Origin: an uncultured Eggerthellaceae bacterium
GTDB lineage: Bacteria > Actinomycetota > Coriobacteriia > Coriobacteriales > Eggerthellaceae
Reading direction: 5' to 3'
Length of the DNA stretch: 64,000 nucleotides
Assembly: GCA_949840905.1 (NCBI GenBank)
Contig: CATKXW010000004.1
Coordinates: forward strand, 1-64,000
Both the position numbers and the translations under genes were made by a program. A model generated the notes under the pieces. That model saw only the letters and a list, made by a program, of their open reading frames with translations, made no database searches and had not been told where the DNA came from. This document shows positions 46,309 through 55,717 of this stretch, in pieces (within the stretch, counting starts at the first letter, position 1; each line of letters starts with the position of its first letter).

Positions 46309-48717
46309 CTAAAGAGAGCTTTCGGCCCATGCTACCACAGCCTGTCCCAAGGAGATGCAGCCGTCGTTGGGCGGCAGGTCGCGGTTGATGGCCACGGTGA
46401 GCCCCGCGTTCTCAAGGCGCGGGAGCACGAGCTCGATGAGCAGGCGGTTCATGAACACGCCGCCCGACAGCGCCACGGTGTCGATGCCGTAGAGCTCGCG
46501 CACCAACAGAGCGGCGGTGAGCATGGCATCGGCGAATGCCTCATGGAAGCGACGGGCGCTGATGGCCGGATCGATTCCGGCAGCGATGGCATCGAGCAGG
46601 GCCTCGAACACCGGAGCCGCATCGAGGAGCACCACGGAGGTGTCAAGGGCGGTGCTGGTGTCGGTGGCGGAGTTCTTGACGAGGGCTATCTCGGGGCGCG
46701 GTCCCTCCTCGTTCGAGCAGGAGGCGGCAGCGGCTTCCAGCAGGATGGCCGGCTCGCCTTCATAGGACGCTTCTTCGCAGATGCCCAGCAGGGCGCTGGC
46801 GGCATCGAACAGACGCCCTACCGAGGAGGTCATGGGCGTGTTGATGCCTTGTTCGATCATGGTCTCGCAGATGGCGGCCTGGTTCGCCAGGCGTTCGAGC
46901 AGGCTGGTTGCGCCTGGATGTTCCAGTAGGTCGAAGGCCCATAGCACGCCGTAGGCCATGCGTAGCGGGTGCTTGATGCAGGCGGCACCGCCGGGCATGG
47001 GGACATAAGCGAAGTTGGCGAAGCGCTCGAAGGTGCGCTCGTTGGCTAGCAGCACCTCTCCGCCCCAGATGGCACCGTCGTAGCCGTAGCCTGTGCCGTC
47101 GAAGGCGATGCCGCATACGGCGTCGTGAAGATGGTGCTCTGCCATCACCGACACGATGTGCGCATGGTGGTGCTGCACGGTGGTGAGGGGGAGCTGCTGT
47201 TCATGAGCCCACTTCGAGGTGAGATATTCGGGATGCAGGTCGCAGGCGAGGGCTGTGGGTCGGGCTTCGAACAGCATCTCATAGCGATTCTTCGCCTGCA
47301 GCCACGCGTCGTAGGTGTCGGCGTTCTCCACATCGCCGATGTGCTGGGAGACGAAGGCATCGGTGCCGCGCAACAGCGTGAAGGTGTTCTTCTGCTCGGG
47401 GCCGGTGGCGAACAGGCATAGCGGGTCGCTTTTGGTGTTGGTCTCGGCGCAGGTGGGGGCCTCCAGCTCGATGGGGGCAGGGGCGTAACCGCGGGCCCGA
47501 CGCACGAACTGCACGGCGTCGGCGTTCTCGCCGGTGGCGATGACCCGGGCCACCGAGTCGTCGAAGCGCGAGAGGATGGGTCGGTCGTTGCCGAGGAACG
47601 CATCGGCGATGCCGTGCAGCTTCTCGTAGGCTTCCTCGTCGCTCATGCAGATGGGCTCGTCGTGGACGTTGCCGCTCGTCATGATGAGCACCGGTGCGTC
47701 ATCGCCTTTCAGCGCGGCGAACCGTTCGAGCAGCATCGCTTGGAGCGCGGTGGCGGGCAGCATGACGCCGACCTCTACCAAACGATCGGCGACGCCCGGA
47801 TAGAACGGGATCCCTTGCAGCTTCCGCAGCAGCACGATGGGACGTTGGGGGCCGCTGAGCAGTCTCGTTTCAGCAGCGTTCACGGCGCACCAGCGCTCGA
47901 TCTGCTCGACGTTGCGCATCATGACCGCGAAGGGCTTGCCGTCGCGGTGCTTGCGCTGTCGCAGCTCGGTCACGGCCTCGATCTGCGATGCATCGCAGAC
48001 CAGGTGGAAGCCGCCCAGGTCTTTCGTAGCGAGGATGCCTCCGTCGACCAGCAGCTGAGCAGCGCGTTCGATGAACGCAGCGGTCTCTTCGGGGCCGTGG
48101 GCCATCTCGATCACTGGCGAACGGGTCGCCTCTCGGTCGTCTCGCCAGGTGAGGGAGGGGCCGCAGGTAAAGCAGGCGTCCGGCTGGGCGTGGAAGCGGC
48201 GGTCGGCCGGGTCATGGTATTCGGCGGAGCAGCGATCGCACATGGTGAACCCGTTCATCGATGTGTTAGCGCGATCGTAGGGCAGCCGATCGATGATCGT
48301 GAAGCGGGGCCCGCAGTTCGTGCAGTTGATGAACGGATAGCCGTACCGGCGGTTCGCGGGGTCTTCCAGGGCCTCGTGGAGGCATTCCTCGCAGGTGGCC
48401 AGGTCGGGCGACACCAAGGTGGTCTCCTCTTGAGCATCTTGGTCGGAGAAGCGTATCTCGAACCCTTCGATGCCCGTGAGGGGCACCTCGTTCATCTCGA
48501 TCTCCTTCACCTCGGCGGCGCTGGGGGCGTTCTCGGAGAGCTCTATCACGAACTGGTCGAGGAGCTCTTGGTCGCCCTCGGCATGGATGAACACGCCGTT
48601 CACGTCGTTGAGCACCCAGCCGTCGATAAGGTAGCGTTGAGCGAGCCTATAGACGAAGGGGCGGAAACCCACCCCTTGCACGATGCCTTTGACCTGGATA
48701 TCGAGAGCTTCCTTCAT
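46309..48717 (-). CDS. hypF: carbamoyltransferase HypF
   Basis: An 802-aa enzyme that makes the CN ligands of [NiFe]-hydrogenase from carbamoyl phosphate and passes thiocarboxamide to HypE. Domains in order: acylphosphatase (~1-90, GIVQGVGFRPFVYRLA); two zinc-finger motifs with CEECL/CTNCGPRFT and CDRC/CFTCGPSL (~105-185); a YrdC-like domain (~210-390, KDLGGFHLVCDA, KPFAVMMR); and a Kae1-like C-terminal domain with HHHAHIVSVMAEH, GIAFDGTGYG and ALSGGVFMN. Some linkers are acidic and slightly longer than usual. It starts 6 bp after pgi, implying one transcript. Confidence 0.95.
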   Translation of the reverse strand: MKEALDIQVKGIVQGVGFRPFVYRLAQRYLIDGWVLNDVNGVFIHAEGDQELLDQFVIELSENAPSAAEVKEIEMNEVPLTGIEGFEIRFSDQDAQEETTLVSPDLATCEECLHEALEDPANRRYGYPFINCTNCGPRFTIIDRLPYDRANTSMNGFTMCDRCSAEYHDPADRRFHAQPDACFTCGPSLTWRDDREATRSPVIEMAHGPEETAAFIERAAQLLVDGGILATKDLGGFHLVCDASQIEAVTELRQRKHRDGKPFAVMMRNVEQIERWCAVNAAETRLLSGPQRPIVLLRKLQGIPFYPGVADRLVEVGVMLPATALQAMLLERFAALKGDDAPVLIMTSGNVHDEPICMSDEEAYEKLHGIADAFLGNDRPILSRFDDSVARVIATGENADAVQFVRRARGYAPAPIELEAPTCAETNTKSDPLCLFATGPEQKNTFTLLRGTDAFVSQHIGDVENADTYDAWLQAKNRYEMLFEARPTALACDLHPEYLTSKWAHEQQLPLTTVQHHHAHIVSVMAEHHLHDAVCGIAFDGTGYGYDGAIWGGEVLLANERTFERFANFAYVPMPGGAACIKHPLRMAYGVLWAFDLLEHPGATSLLERLANQAAICETMIEQGINTPMTSSVGRLFDAASALLGICEEASYEGEPAILLEAAAASCSNEEGPRPEIALVKNSATDTSTALDTSVVLLDAAPVFEALLDAIAAGIDPAISARRFHEAFADAMLTAALLVRELYGIDTVALSGGVFMNRLLIELVLPRLENAGLTVAINRDLPPNDGCISLGQAVVAWAESSL

Positions 48718-48723
48718 AGGGAT

Positions 48724-50553
48724 TCAGTGCTCCTCATGATCGCGCAGATCGGCGTCGATGTGGCGCATGCGGTCGATGATGTCGCCGCTCATCTGGTCGC
48801 TGATGCCCATGATGCTCTCTTGCTCTGCCACGACGCGGTCGCTGATGACCGTGGCCAGCACCAGCTCGATCAGCTGAGAGAGCTGCCGCAGCGTGACGCC
48901 GGTGTTGTCGGGCAGGTGCACGTGCACGCAGCGACGCCCACGCTCGTTCAAGGTGATGAAGTCGCCGATGGCCTGGGCTTTTGCAAGATTGCCCAGAGAG
49001 GTCGCTTCGCTCTGCTCCGGAAGGGAGATATCCTTCAGCTCGTTGGCCGAAAGCAGCAGGAACACGCCGCAGTCGGGGCCGCCCTTCTGCAGCTGGCCGG
49101 TGGAATGCAGATAGCGGGGGCCCACCTCCAAGCACGACACCACGCTGAGAGCTTCGGACACGTCGTGACGGATGGTCTCAAGGGCTTCGCGCCGTCCTTC
49201 TCCGGTGAACGGAAGGAAGGCGTTCATGGCGAAGTAGTCGCCCGGCTTCACCGAATCGAACAGGGCGTAGAGCGTTTCGTAGAGCGTGGTGGCGCTGGGG
49301 AAGCAATCAGCCTGGCGCACTTCCGCATCGCCCATGTTCACCTCGTCGGTAAAGGGCTCGACGTAGTCGGGAGCGGGCTGGCCGTCGCGCAGGATGTTGA
49401 GCACGATGGCTTTGGCCGAGGCCACGTCGGGCTGGTCGAACGGGCACACCTTCATGAGGTAGCCGGCCATGGCGATGGCGTACTCCCACAGCACGAAGTG
49501 CTCGGCTAGCTCTTCCACCGAGTCGATGTGATAGTTCAGACGCGGGATGGCAGGGTCGACGTAGGCGAGGCTCATCTCGAAGTTGCTGCGCTCATCCCAC
49601 AGGTCGGTCTTGGTCTGGTACATGATGGCGCTGACATCGCCGGGGTCGTTGGCCAGCAGCAGCGAGTCTATCTCGATGTGGGGCAGGATGCCTTGGGCAT
49701 CCTTGCCGAGGGATTCGGCCACCAACTGTTCGATCCACAGGCCCAGCACGCGCCCGCGCTTCTGGGTGAGGAAGGAGAACTTGTTACGTCCGTGCAGGTA
49801 ATTGTCATAGAGAAAAGAGGCCAAGTTGATGGCGGGGTTGTCGATGGCGTCTTCGCTGCACAGCTGCTCGGCCTCACGTGCATGGGCGATGAACGCCTCC
49901 AGGTCGATGCCGGCGAGAGCTGCCGGCAACAGACCGAACACCGACAATGCTGAGAAGCGGCCGCCCACGGAGGGCTGTCCGGGGAACACGGCCAGCCAGC
50001 CTTCCTTCTCGGCCTGATGTTGCAGGTCGGAGTCGGGATCGGTGATGGCCACCAGGTGCTTCGTCACGCCCTCTTCCCCCAAGGTCTCGGCGAGGGAGGC
50101 GCGTATGGCCTGCAGCAGCAGGCGCGGCTCGATGGTGCCGCCGCTCTTCGAAGCGATGATGACCAGCGTGGTGGCGGGATCGCACGCGGCCAGCAGCTCG
50201 CGGACGCGCACAGGCGAGTCGGAGTCGAGGATGCGGAAGTCGACGCGGTTCTTGTCCTGCTTGTTGTACTTGGTGATGGTCATGGGCGCTTGGGTGGAGC
50301 CGCCCTGGCCGATGAGCACGACCGTTTGGATGCCGCTGGCCACCACGTCATCGGCGAAAGCCTGTATCTTCGCGAGCGGGTAGGGCGGTTGAGAGGCCAG
50401 ATCGGCCCAGCCCATGAAGTTCTCGGCGCACGTTTGGGCTTCCGGTGAGAAATCGTAGAGCGTGGCGTCTTTGCGCTGCAGGCGGCTGGCGACGCGATCC
50501 TGCATGAGCATTTTGGCGGACGGATAATGCTTGTCGATGTCGGTGGTTATCAT
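48724..50553 (-). CDS. pgi: glucose-6-phosphate isomerase (long form)
   Basis: Interconverts glucose 6-phosphate and fructose 6-phosphate. 609 aa, longer than the common ~450-550 aa, and most like the isomerase half of transaldolase-isomerase fusions. SIS-type motifs: VVLIGQGGSTQAPMT, VIIASKSGGTIEP, GQPSVGGRFSALSVFGLLP and the NKFSFL region. C-terminal GPRYLHSTGQLQKGGP supplies the conserved Gln-Lys region. ATG 50553 has GAGGGG upstream. It is the first gene of an apparent pgi-hypF-hypC-hypD run, an unusual pairing of a glycolytic enzyme with hydrogenase maturation. Confidence 0.9.
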   Translation of the reverse strand: MITTDIDKHYPSAKMLMQDRVASRLQRKDATLYDFSPEAQTCAENFMGWADLASQPPYPLAKIQAFADDVVASGIQTVVLIGQGGSTQAPMTITKYNKQDKNRVDFRILDSDSPVRVRELLAACDPATTLVIIASKSGGTIEPRLLLQAIRASLAETLGEEGVTKHLVAITDPDSDLQHQAEKEGWLAVFPGQPSVGGRFSALSVFGLLPAALAGIDLEAFIAHAREAEQLCSEDAIDNPAINLASFLYDNYLHGRNKFSFLTQKRGRVLGLWIEQLVAESLGKDAQGILPHIEIDSLLLANDPGDVSAIMYQTKTDLWDERSNFEMSLAYVDPAIPRLNYHIDSVEELAEHFVLWEYAIAMAGYLMKVCPFDQPDVASAKAIVLNILRDGQPAPDYVEPFTDEVNMGDAEVRQADCFPSATTLYETLYALFDSVKPGDYFAMNAFLPFTGEGRREALETIRHDVSEALSVVSCLEVGPRYLHSTGQLQKGGPDCGVFLLLSANELKDISLPEQSEATSLGNLAKAQAIGDFITLNERGRRCVHVHLPDNTGVTLRQLSQLIELVLATVISDRVVAEQESIMGISDQMSGDIIDRMRHIDADLRDHEEH

Positions 50554-50575
50554 AGGGACCCCTCTAGATATGGGG

Positions 50576-50595
50576 AAGCGGGCCGAAGCCCGCTT
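50576..50595. terminator. small hairpin between pgi and the LytTR gene
   Basis: AAGCGGGC (50576-50583) and GCCCGCTT (50588-50595) pair around CGAA, followed by TTCT on the plus strand. On the minus strand, the direction of both flanking genes, no U run follows, so termination of the upstream regulator gene here is possible but not assured. Confidence 0.5.
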
Positions 50596-50647
50596 TTCTG
50601 TTACTTATATATAGGTATATGGTACCGCGTTCGTCACGAGGGAGGAA

Positions 50648-51361
50648 CTAGATGCCCAGAGCTTTCTTCAGCGCCGAGACGCGGCGGCGCGATACGGGGA
50701 TCTTCTCGTCCACGCCGTTCAGGGTGAGCAGCAGCGTTCCGCCGGAGACGGATTCTATCTCCTCCACCAGTGACAGGTTGACCAGATAGCCGCGGTGGAC
50801 GCGGAAGAAGCCGTGACCGTCGAGGCGCTTCTCTAGCTGCGCGAGGCTGACCGTGGAGAAGAACCGATCGGTGTCGGTCTGCAGGTAGGCATAGTCGTCG
50901 CGGGCCATGACGAAGCGGATCTTGTCGATGGCGATGAGAATCTTCTTGCCGCCCTTCTCCACCGGGATGCGCTCGGACTTCTGCGCTTGCATGTGCAGCT
51001 TCACCTGTTCGCGCACGCGGGTGATGGCCTGGGCGAGGCGTTCCGTTTCCACGGGCTTCACCAGGTAGTCGATGGCATTGACGTTGAACGCGTCGATGGC
51101 GTGCTCGCTGTAAGCGGTCACGAACACCACGCACGGCGGGAACTTCAGATGGCGCAGGGCTTCGGCGAGCTGCAGACCCGTTGCCTCAGGCATGTTGATG
51201 TCGAGGAACATGACGTCGCAAGGATACTCCTTCAGCTTCTCGATGGCCTCGCGGACGCTGGCGGCCTCGGCCACTACCTCCACCTGGCCCACCTCATCGA
51301 GAAGGAACCGTAATTCGGAGCGCGCAGGAGCTTCGTCGTCGACGATGATCGCCTTGAGCAC
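50648..51361 (-). CDS. LytTR-family response regulator
   Basis: A 237-aa DNA-binding response regulator. GTG 51361 is chosen because GGGAGG lies 5 nt before it and the receiver domain starts there (KAIIVDDEAPAR). The phosphoacceptor is Asp54 in MFLDINMPE, with the switch Thr in FVTAYSEHAIDAF. A LytTR domain follows from ~residue 135, with FVMARDDYAYLQT and FFRVHRGYLVN. Regulators of this type pair with LytS-class kinases; none is adjacent, but one is encoded at 26124-27431. Targets are often surface or carbon-uptake genes, so the giant surface genes are candidates. Confidence 0.92.
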   Translation of the reverse strand: MLKAIIVDDEAPARSELRFLLDEVGQVEVVAEAASVREAIEKLKEYPCDVMFLDINMPEATGLQLAEALRHLKFPPCVVFVTAYSEHAIDAFNVNAIDYLVKPVETERLAQAITRVREQVKLHMQAQKSERIPVEKGGKKILIAIDKIRFVMARDDYAYLQTDTDRFFSTVSLAQLEKRLDGHGFFRVHRGYLVNLSLVEEIESVSGGTLLLTLNGVDEKIPVSRRRVSALKKALGI

Positions 51362-51706
51362 TTTGTCCTCCCAACGGATAAGCGGTCTGATGAATCCAAT
51401 AAACCGTTCCATTGTACCCTACCGAGCTGCCATTCGCCGACAGAATGGGAAAAAAGCTGACCATGCCGAGGGGCGGCCACCCCCTTCAGGGGGAGGGGTC
51501 TGACTGAGCAAAAGTCGAGGTGAAAGCAGGTTATCAGGGTGAATGCAACGATAGGGGAGATTGTCAAGCAACAGCTTGGAAACAATTAGCGAGCGAGCAC
51601 ATAGAACGGCTGCCGCGTGAAGCGACGCAAGGCGGATCGCGCGGCAGATCACGGGTTGGTCGTAGATGGGAGATGTCCCTTTCGGAAGGGGATCAGAACA
51701 GTCCGA
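51362..51706. other. intergenic region with short hairpins
   Basis: No gene is seen. CCCCCTTCAGGGGG occurs near 51480, and a TCCCTTTC/GAAGGGGA pair near 51674-51692 could terminate the 51707 gene. A 14-nt unit, GATCAGAACAGTCC, is tandemly repeated at about 51691-51718, duplicating the last codons and stop of that gene. Confidence 0.4.
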
Positions 51707-52531
51707 TCAGAACAGTCCGTTGAGGATGCTGGTCCACTCCGAGAGGAACACGAACTGAGTGAGCACGGTCAGCACGCATGCGATGGCGCTGACCGCCACA
51801 CCGGCGATGGCCAGGGGCTTGCCGCGCTTCTTCCCTTGGGCGGTGCCGATGATGCCCACGATGCCGAGCGCGATGCCCACCACTCCGAGGATGCCGGAGA
51901 AGGTGCCCACCACGGGCACGAAGAAGGCCACGATGATGGCAGCGAGGGTGAGGATGCCCAGCACCAGCGACAGGATGCCCATGACGGAGAAGGGCTTCTC
52001 CTCGCCGTCGGCCTGCTCGTAGTACTGCTGATAGCCGTATGCATAGCCGTCGGGCCACTGGTAAGCGGCCTGAGCGGTGGCGTCAGCCTGCCCATAGGGT
52101 TGTTGCTGGTATTGGTAGCCGTAGGTTTGCGCCTGGGCTTGGGCATCGCCGTAGCCTTGCATGGCGCTCTGGTAGGCGCTCTGCTGGGTGGGCTGCTGAT
52201 AATACTGTTGATAGTATTGCTGGCTGGTCTGCTGCTGTTGCTGCGCGTACTGCTGACCGTAGGGCTGGTAGGCCTGCTGGCCGTAAGCGCTCTGCTGAGC
52301 TGCGGTGCCTTGAGCGAACGGCTGCGATTGCTGGTAGGGTCGTTGACCCTGCTGAGCGCTCGCCTGGCCGAAGGGCTGGGACTGCTGTGTTGCGGATCGG
52401 GCACCAGTCTGACCGAACGGTTGCGACTGTTGATAGGCGCGTTGGCCCTGCTGAGCGTACTGCCCAGCGGCAGCACCATAGACGGCCTGCTGATCGGCCA
52501 TGCGATTCGGGTATTGGGCGTTTCCGACCAC
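51707..52531 (-). CDS. membrane protein with prion-like Gln/Tyr/Gly-rich N-terminus
   Basis: About 274 aa. GTG 52531 is preferred because GAGGAG lies 6 nt upstream; ATG 52501 (MADQQ) is the alternative. Residues ~10-190 are extremely rich in Gln, Tyr, Gly, Ala and Ser, with recurring QQSQPFGQ and QQYYQQ blocks. After an acidic linker (ADGEEKPFSV) come a DUF4190-like helical hairpin (FSVMGILSLVLGILTLAAII, then GVVGIALGIVGIIGTAQGKK) and a third helix. Such tails occur in small actinobacterial and coriobacterial membrane proteins of unknown role. The Gln-rich domain would be cytoplasmic by the positive-inside rule. Confidence 0.8.
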   Translation of the reverse strand: MVGNAQYPNRMADQQAVYGAAAGQYAQQGQRAYQQSQPFGQTGARSATQQSQPFGQASAQQGQRPYQQSQPFAQGTAAQQSAYGQQAYQPYGQQYAQQQQQTSQQYYQQYYQQPTQQSAYQSAMQGYGDAQAQAQTYGYQYQQQPYGQADATAQAAYQWPDGYAYGYQQYYEQADGEEKPFSVMGILSLVLGILTLAAIIVAFFVPVVGTFSGILGVVGIALGIVGIIGTAQGKKRGKPLAIAGVAVSAIACVLTVLTQFVFLSEWTSILNGLF

Positions 52532-52713
52532 GACGTTCTCCTCGGATTCCGTACGCTTCGTTCTCGGCGAGAGCCGCCCGATGCGGCGAGCGTACGGCGT
52601 CGATCGGGAAACCAGTATGTTCCATTTTAGCAAGGTTGAGCGCTGTGGCCGCTCTCAACAAAAAGAACACAATGCCGAAAGCCCGTCGTGAGAGCGGCTA
52701 TCGGCATCGTGTT

Positions 52714-53322
52714 CTAGCCGATCTGGCCCTCCATCCAGTCCGGTTCATGCCAGTCGGCCTCGCAGCTGTAGCGGGCGGTTTGAGGGTCGAACTCGCTCAG
52801 GCCGCGCGTGAGCTCTTCGACGGTCTGGGGGAACAGGAACTCGGTGCGCTCGTAGCCGGGGAGGAAACCGGCGGCCTCCATGGAATCGAGCAGGTCGATC
52901 ATGGGCTGATAGAACCCGTCGAGGCTGAGGAAGAAGCAGGGTGCGGCCGTCAGGTTCAAGCGGATGCGCGACATGATCTCGGTGATCTCTTCCAGGGTGC
53001 CCACGCCGCCTGGCAGAGCGACGAACACCTGGCCCAGCTCTATCATCTTCGTGCGGCGCTCGGCCATGGTGTCCACTACGTGCAGCTCGGTCAGCTCGTG
53101 CTGGGCCACGCCGGCATTGAGGAAGAACTGCGGCTCGACGCCGATGACCTGGCCGCCGGCGGCGAGAGTGGCGCGGGAGACCTCGCCCATGAGACCGACG
53201 GCGCTGCCGCCGTAGACGAGGGTGTGGCCGTTGCTGCCTATCCAATGGCCTAGGTCGCGGGCGGCTCGGGCGTACTTATCGTCGGGTCCGACATGAGAGG
53301 CGCAGTAGACGGTTATGTTCAT
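52714..53322 (-). CDS. LOG-family nucleotide phosphoribohydrolase (TIGR00730)
   Basis: A 202-aa Rossmann-fold protein. It begins NITVYCASHVGPDD, has the nucleotide loop VYGGSAVGLMGEVS, and carries the family signature LPGGVGTLEEITE with MAERRTKMIEL upstream. Relatives hydrolyse AMP or related 5'-monophosphates to base and ribose 5-phosphate; plant and some bacterial members make cytokinins. The substrate here is unknown. It stands alone, with no obvious operon. Confidence 0.92.
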   Translation of the reverse strand: MNITVYCASHVGPDDKYARAARDLGHWIGSNGHTLVYGGSAVGLMGEVSRATLAAGGQVIGVEPQFFLNAGVAQHELTELHVVDTMAERRTKMIELGQVFVALPGGVGTLEEITEIMSRIRLNLTAAPCFFLSLDGFYQPMIDLLDSMEAAGFLPGYERTEFLFPQTVEELTRGLSEFDPQTARYSCEADWHEPDWMEGQIG

Positions 53323-53559
53323 GATGGGCCGTTCCTTCGTGATGCGTTCTTGGGGCGCCGGTGCAAGGGCGAGGGTACGGATGTCGAAGCAGCACCGATC
53401 GGGCGGCTCTTCGCGCGAGCCTTCCTCTCCTGCTCATGGGCGCAGCGACCATTGTAGCAGCCGCTGTTCGGCTCGCCGATGACCGCGGTGCTTCTGCTGC
53501 CGAGCCGTTGCCTCGCTGGCGGCCGGGACAGGCGGCCAGCGGCGTTCCGTGCGGTCGCG
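53323..53559. other. intergenic region, no feature seen
   Basis: GC-rich spacer between the LOG gene and the lipoprotein gene on the same strand. Open frames here have no ribosome binding site or recognisable similarity. Confidence 0.4.
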
Positions 53560-54090
53560 CTACGAGGCTTCGACCATCGGTCTCACCAGATCGAGCAAGG
53601 CGCCTTCGCTCAGGCCGGCGCTGCTGGAGGCCGAGTAGGAGAAGCCAGCGGCGCTCCAGGTGGCCAGGTTCATGGTGTCGCCATTGCCCTTCAAGGTGAT
53701 GGTGATGCCGTCCATGACGGCGGTGCGGGTCTCGTCATAGCGGTTGAAATCGCCGCTGACGTCGCGCTCGCCGATGCCCTTGCGCAAGCACAGCTGCTCG
53801 CCATGGGCGTTCTCGAAGATGACCGAGATCAGCTCGCCTTTGACGACGCTGATGCTCTTCTGTTCGTAGCCCTCGGGGATGCTCGGTAGGGTGAACGGGA
53901 AGCCGGCTTGAGCGACGGCCTCCTCGATGGTGTGGCATTCGATGAAAGGACTGGCCAGGCCAACGGCAGAGCGGCTGTCAGAGGCGCTGTCGTCTGCATT
54001 GCTGTCGGTGGTGCCTGGTGGCGTGCCGTCGCAGGCGGCCAGGGAGAGCGTGAGGGCGAGGCCCCAGCCGAAGAGAGCGAGCTTCTTCAT
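53560..54090 (-). CDS. predicted lipoprotein
   Basis: A 176-aa protein from ATG 54090 (MKKLALFGWGLALTLSLAAC), preceded by GAAAGGAAG. It has a lipobox LAAC with Cys20 as the lipidation site and an Asp/Ser-rich linker (~22-42). A globular domain follows with IPEGYEQKSISVVKGELISV and ITITLKGNGDTMNLATWS. The layout resembles DUF4367-type lipoproteins, but I am not certain. The next gene upstream on the same strand (MFS) ends about 200 bp away. Confidence 0.75.
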   Translation of the reverse strand: MKKLALFGWGLALTLSLAACDGTPPGTTDSNADDSASDSRSAVGLASPFIECHTIEEAVAQAGFPFTLPSIPEGYEQKSISVVKGELISVIFENAHGEQLCLRKGIGERDVSGDFNRYDETRTAVMDGITITLKGNGDTMNLATWSAAGFSYSASSSAGLSEGALLDLVRPMVEAS

Positions 54091-54292
54091 GGTCCGTCTT
54101 CCTTTCGAGTGGTCGGTGGTCGAGAGGCGCGGACGTTCTCGTCGAACGCTGCCGCTCTCGTCGTCTGCATCGTTTTTACCCGAGGAAGACGACGGCAAAG
54201 GAGGTGGGCGTCCAACGGATGCCGGCCTGATACGAAGCTGTAGCGTTTCGTTACCTGGAAAAGGGCTCTAGCGAGGGAGGCAGGACGAGGGG

Positions 54293-55717
54293 CTAAGGGG
54301 TGCGCTTGCGGGCGCGGTGCGCGTAGAGGATGGCTACGAATAGCATGATCGCCTCGATGACGAGGGCGATGGCCATGGTGCTCTCGAAGCCGGAGACGTA
54401 GGCGCTCGCTTCGGTCATGCCTTCGTGGACATGAGCGGCGACGTCGTTGGTGAAGTAGCCCACGAGCAACGCCGAGGAGAGCGCTGATGCCAGCTGCACG
54501 AACACCGACGAGATGGACGATCCCGCGGCCAGCTGGTCTGGACCAAGGTGGGCGAGGGCCGTCTCGCGATTCGGTGCCGTTTCGGCGCCCACGCCAGCGA
54601 GGATGACGAACACTATCGCTAGCAGCGCGACGATCGCTCTTCTCTCGGCGAGGCCCCACAGAGCGGCCAGCCCGGCCACGATGATGGCGAAGCCGATGGG
54701 CACCAACGGCCAGATGCCGTGACGGTCCACGATCCTGCCGGCCACCATGGCGCTGGCGGCGTAGGCCAGCTGAGGCAGCAGCATGAACAGGCCTGCGGCC
54801 GAAGCGGCGAGGCCGACCGCGCCTTCCAGATAGAGCGGCACCGTGAGCCGCAGGGCATGTTCGGCGAAGGAGCTGAACATGACGAGCAGCACGCCAACCA
54901 GAAAGGTCTTATCGGCGAGGGGCCGCAGGTTCAGCAGCGGTACGTTCAACCGGTTCTGGCGATGAGCGAACAGGCCGAGCACCGCGCAGCCGCCCACCAT
55001 GAGCAGCAACGCTATGGCTAGCTGATGATTCAGCTCGGAGATGCCGAACATGGCGCAGCCCAGGCCGACGAAGGCCAGCAGTGCGCTGGGAACGTCGATG
55101 GGTTGGGGCGTGGTCAGCCTCTCTCCGATAGGCTTCATGAACAGCACGCTGCCGATGAGACAGAGCAGCCCCATCGCTGCGGTGGGCAGGAACATCGCGT
55201 TCACGCCGAAGCGGGTGAGGATGAGACCGGACAGAAACGGGCTGAGGGCGAAGCCGATGCCGCCGGCTGCCGTCTTCAACGAGAGGGAGAACGTGCGGCG
55301 CTCGGGCGGAGCTGCTCTCATGATGGAGGTGCTGGCCGTGGGATAGAGCAGGCCGGCGGCTATGGCGTGGAGCAGCCGCGCCGCCATGATGCCGAAGTAG
55401 TCCGTGGCGAGGGTTCCCACGATGCCGCCTGCAGCCATGCAACCGGTGGCCACGATCATGAGGCGTTTCAGCCCCCACCGTTGCAGAAAGCGTGCGCCCA
55501 TGGTGATGATGGTGGCCGCTACGATGGCGAAGGCGAGCACGATCCAGTTCGCTTGGGCCACCGAAACTTGATAGGTGCGGGCGATGGTGGGAAGCGCGAC
55601 CGACATGAGCGTCACCATGAAGCCGTTGAACATCATGGTGATGACGATGACGGCGATGATGGCTCGTCCGTTGCGGGGCGACACCGGCGGGGCAGCTGTC
55701 GTTCCGCTCGTCTCCAT
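54293..55717 (-). CDS. MFS efflux transporter (DHA2-like)
   Basis: A 474-aa multi-pass transporter, probably a proton-coupled drug or metabolite exporter. It has about 14 hydrophobic segments. Motif A is degenerate (GARFLQRWGLKRLMI). Other landmarks are MMFNGFMVTLMSVALPTIAR at the start, LLYPTASTSIM in the motif C region, and a second-half loop ending GRIVDRHG. The substrate cannot be told. No regulator is adjacent. Confidence 0.87.
   Translation of the reverse strand: METSGTTAAPPVSPRNGRAIIAVIVITMMFNGFMVTLMSVALPTIARTYQVSVAQANWIVLAFAIVAATIITMGARFLQRWGLKRLMIVATGCMAAGGIVGTLATDYFGIMAARLLHAIAAGLLYPTASTSIMRAAPPERRTFSLSLKTAAGGIGFALSPFLSGLILTRFGVNAMFLPTAAMGLLCLIGSVLFMKPIGERLTTPQPIDVPSALLAFVGLGCAMFGISELNHQLAIALLLMVGGCAVLGLFAHRQNRLNVPLLNLRPLADKTFLVGVLLVMFSSFAEHALRLTVPLYLEGAVGLAASAAGLFMLLPQLAYAASAMVAGRIVDRHGIWPLVPIGFAIIVAGLAALWGLAERRAIVALLAIVFVILAGVGAETAPNRETALAHLGPDQLAAGSSISSVFVQLASALSSALLVGYFTNDVAAHVHEGMTEASAYVSGFESTMAIALVIEAIMLFVAILYAHRARKRTP

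Noticed and set aside
47614-49509. 631-codon plus-strand frame across hypF and pgi
   Set aside because: It spans two well-identified minus-strand genes and their junction, so it cannot be a conserved gene of its own.
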